From the NCBI GenBank assembly GCA_041913505.1, contig JAYSFC010000124.1, forward strand, positions 1 through 10,897: a stretch of 10,897 nt of DNA, read 5' to 3'. Every line of letters begins with the position of its first letter. Within the stretch, counting starts at the first letter, position 1. This DNA comes from JAYSFC01 sp041913505 (GTDB taxonomy: Bacteria > Pseudomonadota > Gammaproteobacteria > Burkholderiales > Burkholderiaceae_C). The position numbers and the translations under genes are program-made. Below are positions 6,716 through 10,897 of this stretch, piece by piece. The notes under the pieces were generated by a model. It was not told the DNA's origin. It was given only the letters and a program-made list of their open reading frames with translations, and made no database searches.

Positions 6716-9145
6716 TCACACGCGCAGCCTTGCCCCCGTGCGGGCCGAGAGCTGCGCCACCACCGCCTGCACGGCAGCCTCGATCTCGGCCTCGGTGAGC
6801 GATGCGGCATCGCTGCCCAGCGTAAGGCGCACGGCCAAGCTCTTCTCACCGACGGCCAAGCCGCCCGCGGCGCCAGCCTTGGGTCGATAGACATCGAACA
6901 GCACGGCAGCGCGCAGCGTGGCAGCCGGCACGGCCGATTCGATCGCCGCCATGAGCTCGGCGTGCGTCACGCGTTCCGCCACGACCACGGCCAGATCGCG
7001 CTCCACGGCCTGGTGCTTGGCCACGGCGCGGAACTGCGGCACGGGACGCTGCAGCACGGCGTCCAGTTCGAGCTCAAACATTACCGGAGCCTGCGGCAGG
7101 TCCCAGGCTTGGCGCCAGCGCGGATGCAGCTCGCCCACATGGCCGATCTCGCGGCCGAAGGCGAGCACGCGGGCGCAGCGGCCCGGGTGCATTGCGGGGT
7201 GATTGCCAGGTTCAAACGTGGCCTGCACGGGGGCCAGCAACGCCTCGACGTCGCCCTTCACATCAAAGAAGTCCGCCCCCTCTTCCTTACGGCCCCACTG
7301 CAGCTGGTCCGCCGCGCCATAAGCCATGCCCGCCACGCGCATGGGCTGGTGGAAGCCCTCAACCGTGGTATCGCTGCCCTTCACGCTCGCGTCACGCAGG
7401 AACACGCGGCCCAACTCGAACACCCGCACGCGGTCGGCCTTGCGGTCCAGGTTGAACTTCAAAACTTGTAGCAAAGAGCCCAGGAGTGACGAGCGCATCA
7501 CGCTCATCTGGCTCGCAATCGGATTCAGCAGCTTGATCGGGTTGGGGTTGCCGGCCAGCTCATGCTCCCAGCGCTCCTCGACAAAGCTGAAGTTGATGGT
7601 TTCCTGGTAGCCCAGGCCCGCCAGCTCACGGCGCACGGCGAAGGGGCTGCGCGTGGATTCAAGCGGCAGCTTGGCCGTGATTGGCGCCAGCGGCGGCGTG
7701 GTGGGCAGTTGGTTGTAGCCCACCATGCGCGCCACTTCCTCGATGAGGTCTTCCTCGATCACGAGGTCGAAGCGGTACGAGGGCGGCTGCACGGTGACCA
7801 CGCCATCGCCCTCGATCACGGGCAGGCCCAGGCGCTGGAGTGCCTCCACGCATTGCGTTGCGTCGAGCGGCATGCCGATGACCTTGGCCGCACGCGCAAC
7901 GCGCAGCGTGACGGGCTGCGGCTGGGGCACGTTGACGCACTGGTCGTCCATGGGGCCGCAGACGGTCTCGGAGGTGCCGCAGATGTCCACGACAAGTTGC
8001 GTGATGCGCTCAATGTGCTCCACAGTGAGCTGTGGGTCTACCCCGCGCTCGAAGCGGTGGCCCGCATCGGTCGAGAAGTTGTAGCGGCGCGAGCGCCCCG
8101 CGATCGCCTTGGGCCACCAGAACGCGGCCTCGATATAGATGTGCTTCGTATCGTCGGACACGGCGGTGGCGTCACCGCCCATGATGCCGGCCAGCGACTC
8201 GACCTCGCGCTCGTCGGCGATCACGCCCACCTTCTCGTCCACCGTGACGGTGCTGCCGTTGAGCAGCTTGAGCTGCTCGCCCGCACGGCCCCAGCGCACG
8301 TCGAGCCCGCCGTGGATCTTGTCGAGGTCGAAGATGTGGGACGGACGGCCTAGCTCAAACATCACGTAGTTGGAGATGTCCACGAGCGGCGCCACGCTGC
8401 GCTGACCACAGCGCGCGAGGCGGTCCACCATCCACTGCGGCGTCTTGGCCTGCGTGTTGACGTTGCGCACGATGCGGCCCGAGAAGCGGCCGCACAGGTC
8501 GGGCGCGCTGATCTTCACGGGCAGCGTGTCGGCGTGGCCCACGGGCACTGCGGGGAAAGCAAGCGCCTTGAGCGGTGCGCCGGTGAGCGCCGAAACTTCG
8601 CGTGCGATGCCGTACACCGACAGGCAGTGCGCCAGGTTGGGCGTGAGCTTGAGCGTGAACAGCGTGTCATCCAGGTTCAGGTATTGACGGATGTCCTGGC
8701 CCAGCGGCGCGTCGAGTGGCAGCTCCAGCAGGCCTCCATGGTCTTCGGAGAGCTTGAGTTCGCGTGCCGAGCACAGCATGCCCTGGCTTTCCACGCCGCG
8801 CAGCTTGCCCACCTTGATGAGGAAAGGCTTGCCATCTTCACCCGGCGGCAGCTCGGCCCCCACGAGGGCGCATGGCACCTTGATGCCGACGCGGGCGTTC
8901 GGCGCGCCGCACACGATGTTCAACAGCGCGCCCTGCCCTGCGTCCACCTGGCACACGCGCAGGCGGTCGGCGTTGGGGTGCTGCACTGCCTCCTTAATCT
9001 CGCCCACGACGATCTTCGTGAACGGCGGGGCTACGGGTTGCAGCTCTTCAACCTCCAGGCCGGCCATGGTGAGGGTTTCGGCCAGTTCGGCGGTGGACAA
9101 AGGCGGGTTGCAGAACTCGCGCAACCAGGATTCTGGGAATTGCAT
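6716..9145 (-). CDS. pheT: Phenylalanyl-tRNA synthetase beta subunit
   Basis: The large subunit (809 residues; E. coli 795) of the alpha2-beta2 enzyme that charges tRNA-Phe. In order: an N-terminal stretch MQFPESWLREFC, an EMAP-II-like tRNA-binding domain (about 40-155, with HPNADRLRVCQV), and the B3/4 editing domain that clears Tyr-tRNA-Phe (about 212-390, with FELGRPSHIFDLDK at 263-276). These are followed by the B5 domain (about 408-485), a catalytic-like but inactive core (about 490-690) and a C-terminal anticodon-binding FDX-ACB domain (about 715-809, with VERDLAVVV). The ATG at 9145 gives the conserved N terminus, with AAGAG upstream; an in-frame upstream extension to 9202 is not conserved-looking. 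It begins 91 bases after pheS and presumably shares its transcript. Confidence 0.97.
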   Translation of the reverse strand: MQFPESWLREFCNPPLSTAELAETLTMAGLEVEELQPVAPPFTKIVVGEIKEAVQHPNADRLRVCQVDAGQGALLNIVCGAPNARVGIKVPCALVGAELPPGEDGKPFLIKVGKLRGVESQGMLCSARELKLSEDHGGLLELPLDAPLGQDIRQYLNLDDTLFTLKLTPNLAHCLSVYGIAREVSALTGAPLKALAFPAVPVGHADTLPVKISAPDLCGRFSGRIVRNVNTQAKTPQWMVDRLARCGQRSVAPLVDISNYVMFELGRPSHIFDLDKIHGGLDVRWGRAGEQLKLLNGSTVTVDEKVGVIADEREVESLAGIMGGDATAVSDDTKHIYIEAAFWWPKAIAGRSRRYNFSTDAGHRFERGVDPQLTVEHIERITQLVVDICGTSETVCGPMDDQCVNVPQPQPVTLRVARAAKVIGMPLDATQCVEALQRLGLPVIEGDGVVTVQPPSYRFDLVIEEDLIEEVARMVGYNQLPTTPPLAPITAKLPLESTRSPFAVRRELAGLGYQETINFSFVEERWEHELAGNPNPIKLLNPIASQMSVMRSSLLGSLLQVLKFNLDRKADRVRVFELGRVFLRDASVKGSDTTVEGFHQPMRVAGMAYGAADQLQWGRKEEGADFFDVKGDVEALLAPVQATFEPGNHPAMHPGRCARVLAFGREIGHVGELHPRWRQAWDLPQAPVMFELELDAVLQRPVPQFRAVAKHQAVERDLAVVVAERVTHAELMAAIESAVPAATLRAAVLFDVYRPKAGAAGGLAVGEKSLAVRLTLGSDAASLTEAEIEAAVQAVVAQLSARTGARLRV

Positions 9146-9236
9146 AGTCGGACTCTTGTGCTTCTCGAACGGGATCGCGCCGGAACAGGGTGGTGGGCGC
9201 AAGATCCCTGACTGGGGCTCTACGGAATGGCTGCGT

Positions 9237-10289
9237 TCAGCGGAACTGCGACAGGAATCGGATGTCGCCGTCGAAGAACAGGCGCAGGTCGTTCACGCCA
9301 TAGCGCAGCATGGTCAGGCGGTCCGGCCCCATGCCGAAGGCAAAACCGATGTACTTTTCGGGATCGAGCCCCATGTTGCGCACCACGTTGGGGTGCACCT
9401 GGCCCGAGCCAGCCACCTCGAGCCAGCGGCCGGCCAGCGGCCCGGTCTGGAACTGGATGTCCACCTCGGCGCTGGGCTCGGTGAACGGGAAGAAGCTCGG
9501 ACGGAAACGCAGCACCAGATCGTCACTCTCGAAGAAGGTGCGGCAAAAGTCCGTGAACACGACCTTGAGGTCCTTGAAGCTCACGTTCTCGCCAATCCAC
9601 AGGCCTTCGCACTGGTGGAACATGGGCGAGTGGGTCGCATCGCTGTCGACGCGGTAGGTGCGGCCCGGGGCGATGACGCGGATCTCGGGCATGGGCTGCC
9701 CAGCATCGAGCAGCGCGCGGTGCTTCTTGACGTGCTGCACGGCAAAGCGCACCTGCATCGGGCTGGTGTGCGTGCGCAGCAGGTTGGGCGCCTCGGGCGT
9801 GCCACCTTCCACGTAGAAGGTGTCGTGCATGGAGCGCGCGGGATGGTCCTCGGGCGTATTGAGGGCTGTGAAGTTGAACCAGTCGGACTCGATCTCGGGG
9901 CCCTGCGCCACGTCAAAGCCCATGGAGCCGAAGATGCGCTCGATGCGCTCGAGCGTGAGGGAGACGGGATGCAGGCCACCCTGGCCGCGCTGGCGGCCCG
10001 GCAGGCTCACGTCGAGCGCCTCGGCCTTGAGCTGAGCCTGAAGTTCGGCATCGGCCAGGGCTTGGCGGCGCGCATTGAGCGCGGCCTCGATAGCCTGCTT
10101 GGCGACGTTGATGGCGGCGCCGCGGGATTTCTTTTCCTCGACCGACAGCTGGGCCATGCCCTTCATGAGCTCGGTCACACGGCCCGACTTGCCCAGAAAC
10201 TGGGCCTTGGCGTTTTCCAGCTCCGCGGGGGTGGCGGCTTGCGCGAACAGTTGCTGCGCGCTCTCGATCAGGGAATCCAACTCGTTCAT
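9237..10289 (-). CDS. pheS: Phenylalanyl-tRNA synthetase alpha subunit
   Basis: The catalytic subunit (350 residues; E. coli 327), which activates phenylalanine and transfers it to tRNA-Phe. An N-terminal coiled coil (about 1-95, with FLGKSGRVTELMKG) that contacts tRNA precedes the class II core. The core shows HPVSLTLERI (107-116), DTFYVE (156-161), THTSPMQVR (173-181), motif 2 around GRTYRVDSDATHSPMFHQ (209-226), FRPSFFPFTEPS (262-273) and motif 3 GFAFGMGPDRLTMLRYG (315-331). The alanine in GFAFG, the pocket residue that keeps out larger phenylalanine analogues in E. coli, is retained (Ala317). The ATG at 10289 has only a weak ribosome site (AAGAACGG). The leader upstream holds two hairpins. 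Confidence 0.97.
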   Translation of the reverse strand: MNELDSLIESAQQLFAQAATPAELENAKAQFLGKSGRVTELMKGMAQLSVEEKKSRGAAINVAKQAIEAALNARRQALADAELQAQLKAEALDVSLPGRQRGQGGLHPVSLTLERIERIFGSMGFDVAQGPEIESDWFNFTALNTPEDHPARSMHDTFYVEGGTPEAPNLLRTHTSPMQVRFAVQHVKKHRALLDAGQPMPEIRVIAPGRTYRVDSDATHSPMFHQCEGLWIGENVSFKDLKVVFTDFCRTFFESDDLVLRFRPSFFPFTEPSAEVDIQFQTGPLAGRWLEVAGSGQVHPNVVRNMGLDPEKYIGFAFGMGPDRLTMLRYGVNDLRLFFDGDIRFLSQFR

Positions 10290-10307
10290 ACCGTTCTTCG
10301 ACTCGTG

Positions 10308-10348
10308 AAATAAACAAGGGCTAGTGCCTTTTCAAGCCCTAGCCCTTG
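10308..10348 (-). terminator. Hairpin with T-rich tail before pheS, terminator or attenuator
   Basis: A perfect 10-bp inverted repeat, CAAGGGCTAG (10315-10324) with CTAGCCCTTG (10339-10348), has a 14-base loop. On the minus strand it is followed by TTTATTT (10314-10308), 18 bases before the pheS start. This could terminate some transcripts from rpmI-rplT. No ATG or GTG exists in the leader between rplT and pheS, so the Phe-rich leader-peptide attenuation of E. coli pheST is not encoded here. The long loop and broken T tract make termination strength uncertain. Confidence 0.5.
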
Positions 10349-10361
10349 CTGTTAGTGCGCT

Positions 10362-10386
10362 GGTAGCTACAGAAAAGATAGCTACC
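10362..10386. repeat. Perfect 8-bp inverted repeat in the pheS leader
   Basis: GGTAGCTA (10362-10369) and TAGCTACC (10379-10386) flank the 9-base loop CAGAAAAGA. With the neighbouring hairpin it forms a two-hairpin unit filling most of the rplT-pheS gap. TAGCTACCAGCGC followed by a GGGCTAG block resembles short palindromic repeats that I remember scattered between genes in Acidovorax and relatives. That link is from memory and not shown by this window, which has a single copy. Confidence 0.5.
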
Positions 10387-10396
10387 GATCGTGTCC

Positions 10397-10756
10397 TCAA
10401 GCAGCCAGCTTGGCCTTGACTTGCTCCACGATGCTGCCGAAGGCAGCCTTGTCGTGCACCGCGAGGTCGGCCAGCATCTTGCGGTCGATCTCGATGGATG
10501 CCTTCTTCAGGCCGTTGGCGAACTGGCTGTAGGTCAGGCCCAGTTCACGTGCAGCGGCGTTGATACGGGCGATCCACAGCTGGCGGAACACGCGCTTCTT
10601 GGTACGGCGGTCACGGTAGGCATATTGCCCAGCCTTCATCACCGCCTGCTTGGCGATGCGGAAGACGTTGCCGCGGCGGCCGCGGAAACCCTTGGCCAGA
10701 GCCAGAACCTTCTTGTGACGGGCGCGAGCCGTTACACCACGTTTGACGCGAGGCAT
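10397..10756 (-). CDS. rplT: 50S ribosomal protein L20
   Basis: A 119-residue, strongly basic ribosomal protein that binds 23S rRNA early in assembly of the large subunit. It begins MPRVKRGVTARARHKKVL and contains the conserved RGRRGNVFRIAKQAVMKAG, YRDRRTKKRVFRQLWI and RINAAARELGLTYSQF blocks. Its length matches the E. coli protein (118). The ATG at 10756 has AAGGAG seven bases upstream. It follows rpmI by 27 bases and precedes pheS. In E. coli L20 represses its own operon by binding mRNA upstream of rpmI; that region lies outside this window. Confidence 0.98.
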   Translation of the reverse strand: MPRVKRGVTARARHKKVLALAKGFRGRRGNVFRIAKQAVMKAGQYAYRDRRTKKRVFRQLWIARINAAARELGLTYSQFANGLKKASIEIDRKMLADLAVHDKAAFGSIVEQVKAKLAA

Positions 10757-10782
10757 GTGTTTTCTCCTTGTTCGTCAGTGAA

Positions 10783-10897
10783 TTACAGGCCAGCCATGGG
10801 CAGCATCTGTGCCATGTGACCCATGTTGGTCTCATGCACTGCAACTGCACCGCGCAGGTGGCGCTTGTTCTTGGTGGTCTTCTTGGTCAGGATGTGA
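10783..10897 (-). CDS. rpmI: 50S ribosomal protein L35, C-terminal part
   Basis: The gene is cut by the right edge; only the last 37 residues and the TAA (10785-10783) are present. They read HILTKKTTKNKRHLRGAV and end MLPMAGL. HILTKK..K.KRHLR is the signature of L35, a small basic protein of the large subunit of about 65 residues, so roughly the first 28 are missing. The place directly before rplT is the universal rpmI-rplT arrangement. Beyond the edge, infC would be expected. Confidence 0.95.
   Translation of the reverse strand, partial: HILTKKTTKNKRHLRGAVAVHETNMGHMAQMLPMAGL

Noticed and set aside
8691..10313. A 540-codon open frame on the plus strand opposite pheS and the start of pheT
   Set aside because: pheS and pheT are unmistakable on the minus strand. 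The plus-strand product has no family features and reads through the pheS leader hairpin.

Overview
The window is GC-rich bacterial chromosome, most likely a betaproteobacterium of the Comamonadaceae (Acidovorax/Alicycliphilus-like). This rests on the gene order rpmI-rplT-pheS-pheT-ihfA-merR-tRNA-Pro, on the wording of the PheST and IHF-alpha proteins, and on a pair of intergenic inverted repeats that resemble repeats I remember from that family. The genus is inference. Every protein-coding gene reads on the minus strand, so it is easiest to read from right to left.

Right half (10897 to about 5660): a conserved translation and DNA-architecture block. It holds the end of rpmI (L35), rplT (L20), pheS and pheT (both subunits of phenylalanyl-tRNA synthetase), ihfA (IHF alpha) and a small MerR-type regulator. 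These are followed by a complete tRNA-Pro(GGG) with its own -10 element and a strong terminator. A leader of about 107 bases between rplT and pheS carries two perfect inverted repeats, one followed by a T-rich tract, which could act as a terminator or attenuator.

Middle and left (5416 to 179): one tightly packed operon for a complete tripartite ABC exporter. It runs TetR regulator, HlyD-type periplasmic adaptor, MacB/DevC-type permease, DevA/LolD-type ATPase and NodT-type outer-membrane lipoprotein channel. The first three genes overlap by ATGA, and the next two joints are 4 and 45 bases. A 24-bp imperfect palindrome in an AT-rich patch just upstream of the TetR gene is the natural candidate for its operator, which would make the operon self-repressed. 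The exported substrate cannot be read from the sequence.

Left edge (1 to 135): the most interesting signal. Bases 50-97 are only the 3' part of a tRNA-Lys(CUU) gene, from the anticodon arm to an encoded CCA, on the plus strand, followed by a perfect intrinsic terminator. The bases to the left cannot form the 5' half and are clearly AT-richer (20 G/C in the first 50). This is the expected scar (attR/attL) of an integrative element inserted into tRNA-Lys. The element would lie to the left of the window, and normal chromosome would resume at base 98.
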